Below, piece by piece: positions 46,282 through 59,120 of a DNA stretch of 64,000 nt. The notes below the pieces were generated by a model. It did no database searches, was not told the DNA's origin, and was given only the letters and a program-made list of their open reading frames with translations. Source of the stretch: Lactifluus volemus. Taxonomy: Eukaryota; Basidiomycota; Agaricomycetes; Russulales; Russulaceae. Both the position numbers and the translations under genes were made by a program. Every line of letters begins with the position of its first letter. The first letter of the stretch is position 1. The stretch is from positions 930,001-994,000 of the forward strand of contig WTXI01000009.1 in NCBI GenBank assembly GCA_022376515.1, written 5' to 3'.

Positions 46282-48551
46282 TTTCAAATTTGGTTATTTA
46301 TGAGGTGGTCTGGAGACGAAATTTTAATATTCAAGCTGGCTTGGATCGATTGAGGTGGTTGCGCTGTAACTTATAAATAACGGTTGAACCGCATGATAAC
46401 GTCAGCAGGGGAGAGGAACAAATGCATTGATGGGCTAGAAAGCTCCACAAAGATATAGCCTGTCATTAATGTGCATATACTGTACATGACGCATGACTGC
46501 ATTGACCGAGTCAACACATCTGGACAAGCTCTGAGATGGTAAGTTGAACCTACGCACAACTTACCAGGTATCGAAGTCTACAGGTACTACTTACCTCTAC
46601 ACGAGCATCGTCTATTCCATGGCCCTCTGAACCCTTCTTGGCACCTGAAACCTGAGACCTGAGGCCTGAGGCCTGAGGGCCCAAACACTATCGTTTGGAT
46701 ACGCGGGAAGTGAGGCGATATGGGAGGCGTGCGTGGTCGACGACCACATCCCGATGAAGCGTTCTGCATTGCATTTGCTCTGAACCCTGTACCGAGCAGG
46801 TCGGCCCACGGTACACGTCGTTTCTCCATTTCTCACATTTCTCACAGACGCAATAACTCCCATGTTGAGCAAATCTCAGGCTGACATCATTTATTCAGGG
46901 CAATGCTATATCTTCATTTCACGTCCCTCCCCACAGCTGGGACTGCCAGCTCCCATTTCGCGGCTCAAACGCTAGCTGATTGCTCTTAAAATCACTTCTT
47001 ACGCGAGTCAAAAGGTGACGACACTCAATCGTCGTGAGGCCATTAAACCAGAGGAATTCGGGGAAATAGACTTTCAAGACGTCAAATTGTTCATCGTGGT
47101 GCACTCAGCCTATCGCAGTCTATGGTAATAACCCTTTGCCTTTAGGCGATCTTTCTATCTCCCTTAATCATTTGATGTGAACTGAACTCCTCGACTTGCA
47201 CACACGAAATGAGACTTGAGTCACCTGACAACTATGACGTAAATTCTTTATAAGGCCATTATTAAAATTATAAAGCCCTTCCCACAAGTGCCCGGAACGT
47301 GACCTAGACGGCACCAACAACCTGGCACTGCCGGACTCGGAGGCGACATTGCATAGCGGTTGTCTGTATGGAAACTACCTCAATAGCCCTCTGATCTCAA
47401 TGGGTCCATTCAATGTGTTAGGCTCCATTAATGGTTGTGTCCTTCTCACTAGCATCCTCCCCTGAAGTTCCTAATGTACGTGTCGCATGTTCAGCTGATT
47501 TGCAATTTGGACACCATCCCGAAGCCTGAAGTATAATTTCTAGCCACTTTGATGCTTCAATATTCGATACCATTTGGGATTATGTTTCACTGGCGCTCTC
47601 TGGGTTTCTACATTCATCTACCAGTCACATTCTCCGAATCAGTAACACCCTCCGTTCCGGCCCACCACCTTCATAGAGAGGGACAGAATCACGAGGAACA
47701 TTTCAGCCACACTTATTGTCTTCTTTTTTTTTAAAGGTCATATCCTTTTGCTTCCCTGTGCTTCGCACTCGTAACATCGTGCTGTTCGGGACCATACACG
47801 TTGTCAGTCTAAAATGGTGCAATGTGTTATACTTCATCGTGGTGGCATTTATTCTCTCTCGTATATAGTACGCTCCATTGGTCCACCTTGAAACTCCATG
47901 CCCTCATCGTCTCCTGAACACTTCGGACCAGACCACGCAATCGAACAATGTGGCTTGGCCCTCCGTATGGTATCTAAGCAAAGGGAGCTCGTACCTCGGG
48001 ATGTGCCAACGGTACTCAACCAAGAGAAGGGAGGCTGCATAGTTTTTGTCTCCTTCGTCACGTTACTCGAAGAGGTTGGCCTGCGACTTGGAATGCCTTC
48101 TCGAGTGCTGATACTGCATAGGAATTTCGGTTGTTCATACTCAACGATGGCCCTTTTGACATCAGCGCGGATATCTCACATAGTGGCGAGTCCTTGGGAA
48201 AGTGGCTCATTGCCCACGAACCCAAAGCATGGCATCACATATGCTGTGATTCTCTCTTCGAATTTCATGACACATGCGGTATGAGACATCCCACATGCTG
48301 GTAAACCTCTATAGAGCAAGCCACAGCAGATCGCCAATCCAAAATTTTGGAACCAAGTACTATTGTGATACGATTTCAATGCATTTCCAAAGTTACCGAA
48401 GGGCTGAATCAGAATGCTCTCGTTCCCATCAGAATGTCTGAACCACCTCCGAAGGATAGACCGGGTTATGTGCCGTTCGTTTTTTTTTTTTGCACTGAAA
48501 CGCCTTTACTACAACGTCGATTTTATGACTTTATGCAGACCAAGCGATGAC
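46282..48551. other. Long intergenic stretch with a CCTGAGG minisatellite
   Basis: About 2.3 kb with only short, featureless ORFs (the longest is plus 47898-48284, with no family motif). At about 46647-46680 a short tandem array of CCTGAGG-type 7-mers occurs (ACCTGAGGCCTGAGGCCTGA). No RNA gene or transposon end was recognised. Confidence 0.5.
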
Positions 48552-49192
48552 ATGATGAAAAGCAAGTTTGAGCCCGTAGGGGACAGCGAATTTCTGACCT
48601 TTGTTATCTCGTTCAACTCCTCGGCTCCCCTGTCAATATTGCCTACACCACCGGTCCAATCTACGTCAGTTCAAGAACGAGGTCCAGTATTCAGTTTACG
48701 TACTAGTTTCTCCCTGCATTAAGACATGCATTTCATCACTTATAGCGTCAGCATCATCACCCTCAGAAAGTGGCTCTGAGTCTACAGGAAGCTCAGACGC
48801 CATTTCCCAGGTTTGTATTTACCAACCCATTTGGATGAGCTGACCTGAGCTGACCTCCGTTCGACGCCTGCCGCCGGTGCGTGATGGGATCGCACCGAAA
48901 GATGTCAGACGACGAGCTTCAAGAGGCACTTATGGAACATAGCGCGTCCCGCCTCCTTCTCCCCGCACGACTCACCCCCGGGTTCAGGGGAAAACTCTTG
49001 GTGGAGGAGTTTTGCCACCGATATAAGTTGCCAGAGGATGTTACGTCCGTGCTGACGCAGATGAAGCTCAAGGACGCGCACAGTCTTAGCAGGGTGTACC
49101 TACACGAGCTGCGAGACCACAGACTGGCTCCTCGATCTATCGATATGTTGCGACTTGCTGTCATCAGATTCTCGTCCGAGTCCGGGCCATGA
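48552..49192 (+). CDS. Hypothetical 167-aa protein with helical C-terminal domain
   Basis: Three exons join in frame with canonical splice sites: 48552-48699, 48746-48810 and 48902-49192. The first half is disordered (SASSPSESGSESTGSSDAIS). The second half is a compact, probably all-helical domain beginning MSDDELQEALMEHSASRLLL and continuing FRGKLLVEEFCHRYKLPEDV, VLTQMKLKDAHSLSRVYLHE and HRLAPRSIDMLRLAVIRFSS. Spacing is reminiscent of SAM-type helical bundles, but no family was identified. The exon-3 ATG at 48902 could also start a 96-aa protein by itself. It ends 152 bp before the ABC transporter start on the same strand. Confidence 0.55.
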
Positions 49193-49344
49193 ATGGACGG
49201 CAGGTGATATGGCACATTATATTTTATGAGTCTCCATGTTTATTATGTTGTACTTTTTATATACAATTGGATCATGTAGTACGGATTTGTCATCCACGCA
49301 CATTCCGCCCGTCTTGACTTTGTGTCGTCGACAGTCACCCACTC

Positions 49345-52300
49345 ATGCTCGGGCTCAGGCTCAGGCTCAATTGCACTGCTCATAACTTTCGCGGCATTGT
49401 CGCTGCTCGTGGGACCGTATCTCGATATCCCCAACTCCAAACTCGACCCCAACCCCAACACCCCACGTTCCTTTCCCCAAACTCACAACACATCCGTTTC
49501 TTTTTCCGAAGCTCTGTCCCCTCCGCTCCTTCACCGTCCTCGCCTACACCTTCGGCACCTTCTTCCCCATTGTTTACACGTCCCTCCATCCTTTCTCGCC
49601 TTCTCTCCCCCCTCTCATCTAATCCCGATAGCACCCCACCCACTTCTACCTCTTTCCGCAAGATTGTCGCACTTGCCCGGCCAGAACGTCGCCCTCTCCT
49701 AACAGCTATTGGGCTTTTGATTGTCTCTTCGTCTGTATCACTAAGCATCCCGTTCACGGTCGGAAAGCTGATAGACTATTTCACGTCTCCGAGCCCGGTA
49801 GGTTGGTCACTGCTCCGTGCGGCGATATTCAATTGGGAGGGTCTATGTCTTATTCATCCCGATTCACAGACCATCCCGTATGGCCTTTCACTCACTCAGG
49901 CGACCGCCGGTCTTCTCCTCGTGTTTACTATTGGTGGTGCTTGTAATGCGGGACGCGCTTTCCTTATTCGCATGTCCGGTGCGTTTTGCGTCCTCTCTCA
50001 TAAGCATAATTTTCATCCTCGGTTCAGGTCAGCGAATCGTTGCTCGTCTGCGTGAGCGGACTTACGCTGCCACTCTTCGGCAGGAGGTCGAATTTGTGGA
50101 GCGTGGGGAAGGTGACGCCCTTAGTCGGTTAAGCGTTGACAGCAGCATCGTCGGAGAAAGGTTAATGGCCACCCGCTGGCCTGTCCTGGTATACCGTTCA
50201 AACCTTGGCTGACCAGTGTCCAAAGTGTCACGCAGAACCTTTCGGATGGCCTCCGTGCTGTAGTGATGTCCTTTGCTGGCCGTATGCATCTCCACCTTGG
50301 TTTCTTGAGGTACATTCTGACCAGAGCGCTGTTAAGTTGGCGCAATGCTTTACATATCGTCACATCTTACAGTGCTCATGCTTGCCATTGTCCCTCCTAT
50401 CTCGCTTGGTGCAGTCAGCATCGGTTTCGTTCTATATATATATCGTATGTACTTATCGGACCTTTTTTCTCAGGTGTTCTATGGCCGGTACTTGAAGAAG
50501 CTATCTAATAAGACACAAGAAGCCCTCGGGGACATGACCAAAGTCAGAAGTTCGACCCTGTTGCTTGGAATCAATTACTGATTAATGGCGTATAGGTCGC
50601 CCAGGAAGCGTTAGCTGCCCTCCGCTCGGTGCAAGTCTTCAACGCAGCCCCGTATGAAGAGAAGAAGTTCTCTGAGCGTGTTGGACGTGTCCTGGCACTT
50701 GCCCGGCGCGAATCAATTGCCAGCGGCATATTCTTTGGTAGTACTGGGTGGAGCGGCAATGTTGCGCTCTTGGCTTTGCTAGGCTACGGTTCGTAAGCCT
50801 TTGGACTTCCTGCTTCCGAAGGGAGTGTCTTATTTCCTCACTTAGGAGGGTCTCTCGTAAGCCATGGACAGATATCCGTAGGGGAACTCACCAGCTTGTT
50901 GATGTATACCGTCTACGTTGGCAGTGGTCTGCAAATGATAACGTGTGTTCTCCGTAATTCTCAGCTACAATCCCTTGGCTCACCCTCTCGGACATACGCT
51001 TCAGATCTTTTTTCGTAAGCCTTCATTTGACCCTCGCTTCCACGCCCGCGAACGGCACATCCTCAGACGTCTATAATGCGTGGAATCGGCGCTGGAACGC
51101 GTATTTTCGAGCTTCTCGACAGAACGCCTGCCATTCAGCCTGGTGTGGGAGTGGTACTTGATCCAAAACGCTCGGGACCCCTTCGATTCGAGAATATTAC
51201 ATTCAGCTACCCCACCCGCCGTGGAGTGAATGTCCTCAAAAATTTCAGTCTTGAGGTTAACGTTGGAGAGAATGTAGCAGTCGTGTACGTCTTTCCTTGC
51301 GCTTTGATTTCACATATCTAAAAAGAGGTTGCTCGTAACATCGGACCAGCGGGAAAAGTGGAGGTGGCAAGTCGTCGGTGCATTCCCTCCTCCTGAGGTA
51401 CTACGACCCAGTGCTGGGTAAGGTTACGTATGATGGCCAAGGTGCGTCCTATCTTGGTGGTTTGGGGAGATGGTCCCGTCTGATCTCACATCGCAGACAT
51501 TCGCGAATTCACACCAGAATCGTGGCGCAGCATCATCGGTGTTGTTCCCCAGGTACCGCCATTAAGGGCCAGTGGTACAAGGTTGCAGTCTAGTTGATGG
51601 TTCGCCCGGCTCGCAGGATCCCGTACTCTTTACAGGCACGATAGCGTCGAACATCGCCTACGGTGACGAGAACGCAACCAGGGAGGAGATTGAAGCTTCC
51701 GCCCGTGAGGCAAATTGTGAGTTCGTATGGGGTTTGCCTGACGGTTTCGACACACAGAGTGGGTAAACTCAAGCCAGTAATCCAGGGTGTCCCTTGCTAA
51801 CTTGGCAACCAAACATCTTTCAGTCGGTCGTTTGAGTCTGAGTGGCGGCCAGCGCCAGCGCCTTGCCATCGCACGCGCCCTACTCAAGAAACCTGCTATC
51901 TTGGCGCTTGACGAGGCTACCAGCTCCTTGGACGCATCTGCGGAACGCCGCGTGAGTGTACATTTTGCTTTGGCTACGGGAGTGGTTGTTCAGAGGGTGA
52001 ATTGGTAGGTGAACGACGCCATTGACAAGATCCTTCGTTCACATCATACGACGTGTCTATTCGTCGCACACCGCCTCTCAACAATCGCGAGGGCAGAGCG
52101 GATAGTGGTGCTGGAGGGTGCGTTATCGATAATCTACTTCCCGAATGCTACTCATGTTTCTGGTACCCCCAGATGGACATATCACGGAGACTGGAACCTA
52201 CCATGAACTTGTATGCGCCCGTTGCTGATCCTTTCTCCCGACCTGATTGGTTCACTTTGCACAGATCCAGCGCGAAAACTCGCGCTTCCGCATACTCATG

Positions 52301-52345
52301 GCCGCGCAATTGAACATGGAGGGAATGAGAACGTGTCGGCGATAG
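49345..52345 (+). CDS. Mitochondrial ABC half-transporter (Mdl1/Mdl2, ABCB10 type)
   Basis: Multi-exon gene from the ATG at 49345 to the stop at 52345. The N-terminus [20 protein letters not shown] is Arg-rich without acidic residues, a good mitochondrial presequence. Membrane-domain blocks: [75 protein letters not shown] and [20 protein letters not shown]. Nucleotide-binding domain: [12 protein letters not shown], Walker [10 protein letters not shown] assembled across an intron (donor near 51284, acceptor near 51350), Q-loop IIGVVPQ, signature [18 protein letters not shown], Walker [13 protein letters not shown] and H-loop [16 protein letters not shown]. One transmembrane and one ATPase domain means it must dimerise. 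Yeast Mdl1 exports peptides from the matrix. The Walker A lacks the usual Pro-Ser after the first Gly. Confidence 0.93.
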
Positions 52346-53010
52346 CAGTACCGCCTGCCAATGCTCAACGCAAAGATGATATACATCGCCGAATCGGGCA
52401 GACAGACGAGCCGCAACACAACGAGAGTCTTGATACGAGGGCCGTGTCCTAATCCGTGCGAAGAAGCTACTTCCCCACCGCTGATAGGCGTGGTTTCCCC
52501 ACTGGCCGTCCGTGCGCGCAGTACTAGATTACGCCACTATCCGCCCCCATTCATGGTCACTCCCACATCTAGAGCGGTGGGTGATGCAGATGGATGGGAC
52601 GCCCGTCCCTTATGAACGCTTGCATGATGACACCTAGACATAGATGTATGTAACCTAGAGTATATAACACCACACCGATCCGATAATAGACTTACTCTAC
52701 TGGCACTGCGTTGACAACACCAAACGTTCGATCCGAGCTCTTTCTCCATTATCAGAATGACATTTGGATAAGTGCGGTGTGATGGCACTGGCAGTTTCCC
52801 TGGATGCGCCTGGCACAACGAGTACTTGCGTGGCCACTGGCAGGTCATGATGCTAAACAGAAGTTCGGAAGGATAGGAAGGCTATCGTAAGATTAGCGCC
52901 TGAAGTTCACACAAAATATCAACACGACGTCTTCGAGCCCACAAATGCAAGCTGGAAATGCAAGCTGGACTTCACGGATCTATTTATACTCCCAGGATAT
53001 ACCAACACAT
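52346..53010. other. Intergenic, no gene; CACTGGCA words
   Basis: Convergent gap between the ABC transporter and hydrolase copy 1. Contains three CACTGGCA/TACTGGCA words between 52700 and 52845, as in the hairpin at 21704; no complete inverted repeat found. Confidence 0.4.
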
Positions 53011-56000
53011 TCAATGCAGGTATTGACGGGGCGCGCGCTCAAGCGCGGCTGCCCGCACTCGCGATCTGCCTCCTCGCCCCCTCTGCGTCTTCTTGAGTTT
53101 CAGGCGCTCGAGGAGGCCCTTCCTACTAGTACCGTCCATAAGCTCGAGCGCCTCAATAATGTCGCAGCGTGCGACTAGACTGCTCGGCGGTGGAAACTCA
53201 TTCTCATCGAGTCCCCATGCCAGGCTCCATCCTGATCCTTCAGACGAAGCCGCCGCCGCCTCCGCCTCCTCGAGAGGGCGCTGGCGAGACTGGGAACTCT
53301 TCTGCCGCAATTTGGCGATGGCACATTCGCGGCGTGTGGTGATGTTGTTGATGTGGGTCGCAAATTTCTTTTCGTGACGCTCCGTGGCTGTGTTATATCG
53401 CGATAGCCAGATCTCCGAAAACACGCCAACAAGCTCAGGGTCCACTTGAAGCGCGGGTAGATCTTCCTCCACCTCGAGAGGTCGGACAGCGCCGTTAATG
53501 GCCACACGCTCGCGGATCATGGTACTCTGTTGCTCTGGAGATTTCGTCTGTAGCTGTCAGTCAGGTCAGGACGAATAACGAAGCTGGATATTGACGCTCA
53601 CCCATCCTTTGTGATACACTATGGGGTTCCCGGCGAAGACGTCCGAGCCCTCCACATCACCTTCATCCCCGGCGACGCCAGGGTTGGAATCTCTATTTGA
53701 TACTTTTGAGAAGTAGGAACGTCCTCTGCGGACAGAGCTAATTGCGCGCAAGGAATATTTAACCCGGGAGGACGAGCGCTCCTCAGCTCGCAATGGTGCT
53801 GCATGTCTACCCTCACCTTGCAGTGAGGGTCCAGAGGGCGAGGAAACTGCCTCCTGAGAGGCAATATTCGAAGAGGGTTGCACCTGAAACTTTTCGTCCC
53901 TAGACACGGTGGGCATATTCGTGACGTGCTTGATGAATGTTGCGATGGCTCGGTAGCAAAACTTAGCAGGGGTAGTGCCCATGAAAGCTAGCGGTATCAC
54001 ATGGGCAACATCTAGAAACGCGCGACATTGAGGCGAGAAAAAATGAAAATTATTGACAGAAGGGGCGTACCATCGTACACTTGGAGGTGGACTGTCGTCG
54101 ACTTCATTCTTCCCTCGATGCCTTCGTATGCAGGATACAGCTTCTTCATCTCCTCTGATACGGGATACTTAGCCGGGTTCGCAGCGCGATGTGCACTATC
54201 GACCTTATTAGCCTCAAAGTGTCTACCTTTCCTCATAGCATAGTAGGACTGACATATAAAGGATTTCATCTCTGAGCACCTCCCTGTCACTAGCTATTAC
54301 GAGCAATGGCGGAAGACCACCGAGATAAGCCAAGACGGGGCTGACCAGGGGGTGTTTGAGCAACCCATTCGTCGTATAAAGTTGAATTTGACGAGTGCTC
54401 TTCGAGCCCTTTCCAGGCTGAGCGTCAGGCTGATCGGCGTTGATCACAGGTACCTCTGTTTCAGAGGACGGTTCAGGTTTGGAGTGGTCGACGCCAGGCA
54501 TAGCCGCTTTGCGCAGCAAGTCGCGTACTCTAAGATGCACAGCATCAGGCGGGGGTGGCCAAAGCGGGCTTGGCTTGCATATAGTAAGACCAGTCGTAGG
54601 AACGACGTCCTACCCAAAGTGAAATGCAACATTCATACGGAGACGGATGCACAGGGAGAGGAGATGGATGCCATACCGTTTCAGTATTGAGAAAGATACT
54701 TGGAAATGAGTGGTGAAGGTCGCACCACGGAGACACAAGAACGGCACCCGCCGGCAATGGCAGGTCGGCGTCACGAATGACCTGCAGAAGGGCCATGGCT
54801 AATCCGCCACCCGCTGAGTCGCCTCCGACGACGATATTACTAGGCTTGACAGGCCTATGCGCAGCTCCTTCCGGCGGCCGTATGAGGAAGAGGTCTAGAG
54901 AAAGAGCTGCTTCGAATGTGGTAGGCAAGAATGGGAGGATGATACGCACATGATGCGAGCAGGTCCTGAAGAGCGCAAGGGAAGGGATATTGAGGAGCGA
55001 GCCGATAGTTTGGAGCTGGAGCATGGGCTGCGTTCAACATTGTTTCGTGAATGTGGAATACAAATTTATATTACCGAACACCCGTCCACGTATTTTGCGC
55101 GCATAGCGCTGTAGCATGTATCTACAAATGATGAAATTTTACACAAGTCTTGGAGAGCACCCCTCACCTTTCCAGATCTACGCTCCCGAAACAGTATCCG
55201 CCTGTGAATAACGTGTCTAAAACCGGCAATTTTCATATGTTGAATGAAACTGACCTCCATGCGCCCATAGAAGACACCTCATCTGGTCCATTCCCGGGTA
55301 GTACGTCCTTGCATTTGCATCGTTCGCACACATCCGTTCGCCCCCTGGAAATGAAGAGTAAGAGCCATGCGATGAACTTCTGTTGTCGGTGAGAGGTGCG
55401 CTTTCGCTTCCCGTAGCGGCACTCGCTTCCCTCTCCCGGCGCCCCGCCTCCCGCCAATCATCCTTTTCCATAATCCACTCCGCATCAATCCTAGGTTAAG
55501 ATCAGCCCCACAAAAGGAAATTCACGTGTCCGGGACTAAAACGCACCCATGGTTCCCCGAACGGACCTGCCACCATCGCACACCCCCAACGGTCCTCTTC
55601 ACTTCCCGTTCTCCCCCAAACACTTCTATGAGCACCCGTGCCGCATCCGTACAACACGATAGAGGAACGGAAAGCCGCACCACGTATGCAGACGGCAAGG
55701 CGGGCAGACGAAGCCGCGAAAACCTTTGTAGTTCTCCTATCGTATGCCTATTATACATCGTCATCAAAACTGTGAAAAGCAGTATAGAGAATAACAGCTG
55801 ACTCTGTTGTTGCGTCCATAAAATTCTGGTGTATAAATGTCATCCACGCAAGCCTGATCGAAGGAAAGGGGTAGCTCACGCGTACGATGCTGAACGCTTC
55901 ATCATACATGAGCTCTTCTCTGCGCAGCGGCACCACAGCTGCCGAGGAATTCTCTCTAGATCTTTCATTGCTGAGCTTTTTGTAGTAATGGCACAAGAGT

Positions 56001-56059
56001 ATACGCAGAAAGAGCGGCATAAAGCCAAGCGCGGTCCTCCTTGTGAGTGAGTTGGACAT
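53011..56059 (-). CDS. HSL-type alpha/beta hydrolase, tandem copy 1
   Basis: Multi-exon gene from the ATG at 56059 ([20 protein letters not shown]) to the stop at 53011. An N-terminal amphipathic/hydrophobic segment may attach it to membranes. A conserved FGGE...VGG.RWWQVR block precedes the hydrolase. The oxyanion motif HGGG (WAHGG then GYCFGS, split by an intron) is followed by [20 protein letters not shown], the nucleophile elbow [32 protein letters not shown], the acid in [10 protein letters not shown] and the base in [10 protein letters not shown]. The triad is therefore complete, as in the hormone-sensitive-lipase (fold-3) esterases. After the core comes a roughly 250-residue extension beginning [17 protein letters not shown] and ending with [21 protein letters not shown] and [15 protein letters not shown]. 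Substrate unknown; an ester or short-chain lipid is likely. Confidence 0.85.
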
Positions 56060-56390
56060 TCTCTGGTACTATGTGAACAACTCTGATAAGTTCAAGAGAA
56101 TCGTCCAAGGTGCGTATCGGAAATGATTGTGGGTCATCATCACGACGGCTTTTTATGGTGGGCCCAGGGCCCTTTCATTCGTTCGCACTATAGAGTGGCA
56201 TGGAAGGTGTTGAGAGAATTATGTAACAGACGTATTTAACACATCCAACCACATGGTCACCGTCACGGTACAGTTCTATCGAGCTGAAATCTCGCCTCCA
56301 CCATTCTTTGCGATGTCAACCTTGATGTCAACGCGCCGTAGCTTTCTGGCGACCACCATCGCTGCAACGCTGCTCTTCAATGCCCCTAAA
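56060..56390. other. Promoter gap between hydrolase copies 1 and 2
   Basis: Upstream of copy 1 and downstream of the copy 2 stop codon. No independent gene is supported; the plus-strand ORF at 56253-56480 mostly overlaps the antisense of the copy 2 3' end. Confidence 0.5.
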
Positions 56391-59120
56391 CTAGCACTGG
56401 CAGTGGCGTCCCCAGCAGCGAGTACAAGCAAACAAGAGCTGATCGCACCCGGCGGCCCCAACTTCTACTTCCATGTCTAGTCTCCCCACAGTGCTGCTCG
56501 GCGGCGGACACTCGCTCGCGTCGAGCATCCACGCCAGCCTCGACGGGCTCGACAGAGTACTGTAGCACCCATACGAAACGTAGGGCCGCAGGGCCGCTGC
56601 GCGGTGTGCGAGCTTATATCTCGCACGCTCGATATTGCGAGCGCGTTGTTTCGCTATTTTTTTGATGACTGAGGCATATTTTTTCTCTATGCTCTTCTTG
56701 CCGGCTAAATAACGCTGTAACACACTCTCTGGCGTGACACCGATGAGGTTCGAATTCATCGTAAAAGCGGGAAGGTCATCTTCGTGCTCTAGAGGCCGTA
56801 CAATGCCTTGTGTCGAGATTCGCTCCCTGATCATATCTTTGTGTCCAACTGACTCGCCCTAAACAAACCATTAGATGACAAGAACAGTTGCGCAGACGGA
56901 TAACATACCCATTTGTCATAAACTTCACTATCGCCTGCGTAGATAAATTCCCATCCGGGCTGTCCACCGGGCGAACCACATTGTGAGGTGTCCGACAACA
57001 GGCTGTAAAGGGAAGAGACGGAAGGAGCGCTAATTATCGGGGTAACTAGCTTCGTCTTTGATGGCGCTCTAGTGCCAGTGACCTGTTTGATGAATGTTGC
57101 GATTGACCGCATACAGAATTTTCCGGGCGTACTGAAAGGAAACAATATAGGCAGAGTATGTGCAGCATCTGCAGTCAATGTTGAGCGAATATCTCATCCA
57201 GAATGGCTGTGAACAGCCGCCCTACCATCATAGATCTGAAGGTGCACGGCAGTGCAACGCATCTTGTCCTGTACATCCCTAAATAGTACTCTCACGTGTT
57301 CGCTTAGCGGCGGGAACTCCTCAGGGTGAGCGGCGCGATGTGCCCTGTGTATGATGGCCAATTATCCCCAGTTGTGCTTTACTTCCCGGGGGTGATGTAA
57401 CTCACGTGTAGACAATCTCATCTCTCAACACTTCCCCGTCCCCCGCAACAAAGAACAGGGGCGGAAGCCCACCAAGGTAGGACAAAGCCGGACTGACAAG
57501 AGGATGCCGAAGGAGTCTATTCTCTACGTAGAATTGGAACTGGGGATCTGCTCTGCTATTGTCCTGCTTGTGCGTTGGTGTTTCAGCTTGAAAGCTCCTG
57601 GGCACTTCTTTCTCATATCCGTGGTCCCACGTCAGACCGTCAGCAAATTTGCGCAAATGAGCATGGACCTGCGAAGTGAAATCCTCGGAGGGGGGAGGCC
57701 AAAGTAGGCTGGGCTTGTGCAACGATAAACCTGTGTCCGGGAGGACATCCTAGTCGACAATGGGAAATTGAATGACTCTTGATAAAGTTTTAAGTACATA
57801 CTGTATCCGTATTGGTTGTGATGCTGTGGAAGGAGTGCGTCAAGTCACACCACGGAGAGACCAAGACGCCCCCTGCTGGCAGTGGGAGAGTTGCATCACG
57901 AATAACCTGCAAGAGGGCAAGGGCGAGTCCTCCTCCAGCTGAGTCGCCGCTAATAATAACTTTGTTCGGATTTACAGGGCGGTGCGAAGCACCGATTGGC
58001 GGTTGGATAAGGTATAAATCTGAAAGTATACTTAGAAGACTCCTCGAATCAACGAGAATTTCGCACTGACAAGCTGCAAGTACATCCTGTATAGCGCACG
58101 GAAAGGGGAACTGTGGTGCAAGACGATAGTCGACAACTTCAGTGAGGAGAATATTAGAATAGGAGGGCAACGGAACAATTAGGGACTCACTGAAAAGCCG
58201 GCCTTGAATCATTTGTGCATATTGTATCATGGTGCCCTGTCTTCCGTCTGCGCTTCCGAAATAGTACCCACCTAGTAGTTTCGATTTTCAACTGGTCATT
58301 GCCGTCAGAAGATTGACAAATATTTTTACCCCCATGAATATACAATATGCACGGCGCACCGTCCATCTCCAGACGGTATGTATCGCGGCCCTCATCTTGA
58401 CTGGATTCGTTTGATGTGGCGCTTGATGTGGCGACGCCGAGTCGACTGTGAGCTTCTTTGGTCTTGGCAGCACCCCGGGCCGTTCCACGCTCCAGTGAAT
58501 CCTTGGGGTCTTTATCTGCAATTACCCATTCGCCTCAACCCTAAGACCAGGTAGATATAAGTGAGTCTGCAAACGTGGGTGATATCAGGAGATGTACCCT
58601 TCAACACTGCGGACTTGCCACCACTTTGTGCCGCCAACCGCTTGCTTCATGGTATCCTCGCCACCAAATGCTTTAATAAGATAAAGAGCAGCGGCATCGC
58701 AACAAGACAACGGAACAAGAGTACGGAAAACATTCGCCCTGGGAGGCGATAATGGCCGCGAGGTCCGTGTTCTTGTGAAGTCCTGGAGCTCTTCTACTGT
58801 AATCCTGTTACGCATGTCAGCTGTAACAACTTGAATGACCCCGCTATGGTGGGAACATACGCCATCACATCCTTCATAAATTGCTGCATACAACATCAAA
58901 GATCCGTGAATTCCCTGAGGCAGTTTACAGAATAGATGTGCATCCACACCTTGGCTATTAAGAAAACTTGGTCATACAACAATTCTTCATCGCGCAGGGG
59001 GACACGAGAACTGTCCGAGCCCTTCACGAACTTGTCGTAATAATGCCTCACAAAAGATTTAAAGAAGAGGGGAGCTAGCTTCAGGGCAACTTTTGCTAAG
59101 ACTTTGGCTAGGGTAGGCAT
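56391..59120 (-). CDS. HSL-type alpha/beta hydrolase, tandem copy 2
   Basis: Starts at the ATG at 59120 with [20 protein letters not shown], a hydrophobic helix, and ends near 56391. Same block order as copy 1: [28 protein letters not shown] joined to [91 protein letters not shown], then the C-terminal extension with [30 protein letters not shown] and [13 protein letters not shown]. Catalytic Ser, Asp and His are present. The extreme C-terminus after PPPSS is shorter than in the other copies and diverges, ending GRHCQC. The separating intron positions match copy 1, so the array arose by DNA duplication. Confidence 0.85.

Noticed and set aside
56253..56480. 75-codon plus-strand ORF with a signal-peptide-like start
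   Set aside because: It mostly overlaps the antisense of the 3' end and 3' UTR of hydrolase copy 2 and has no homology features or splice partners.
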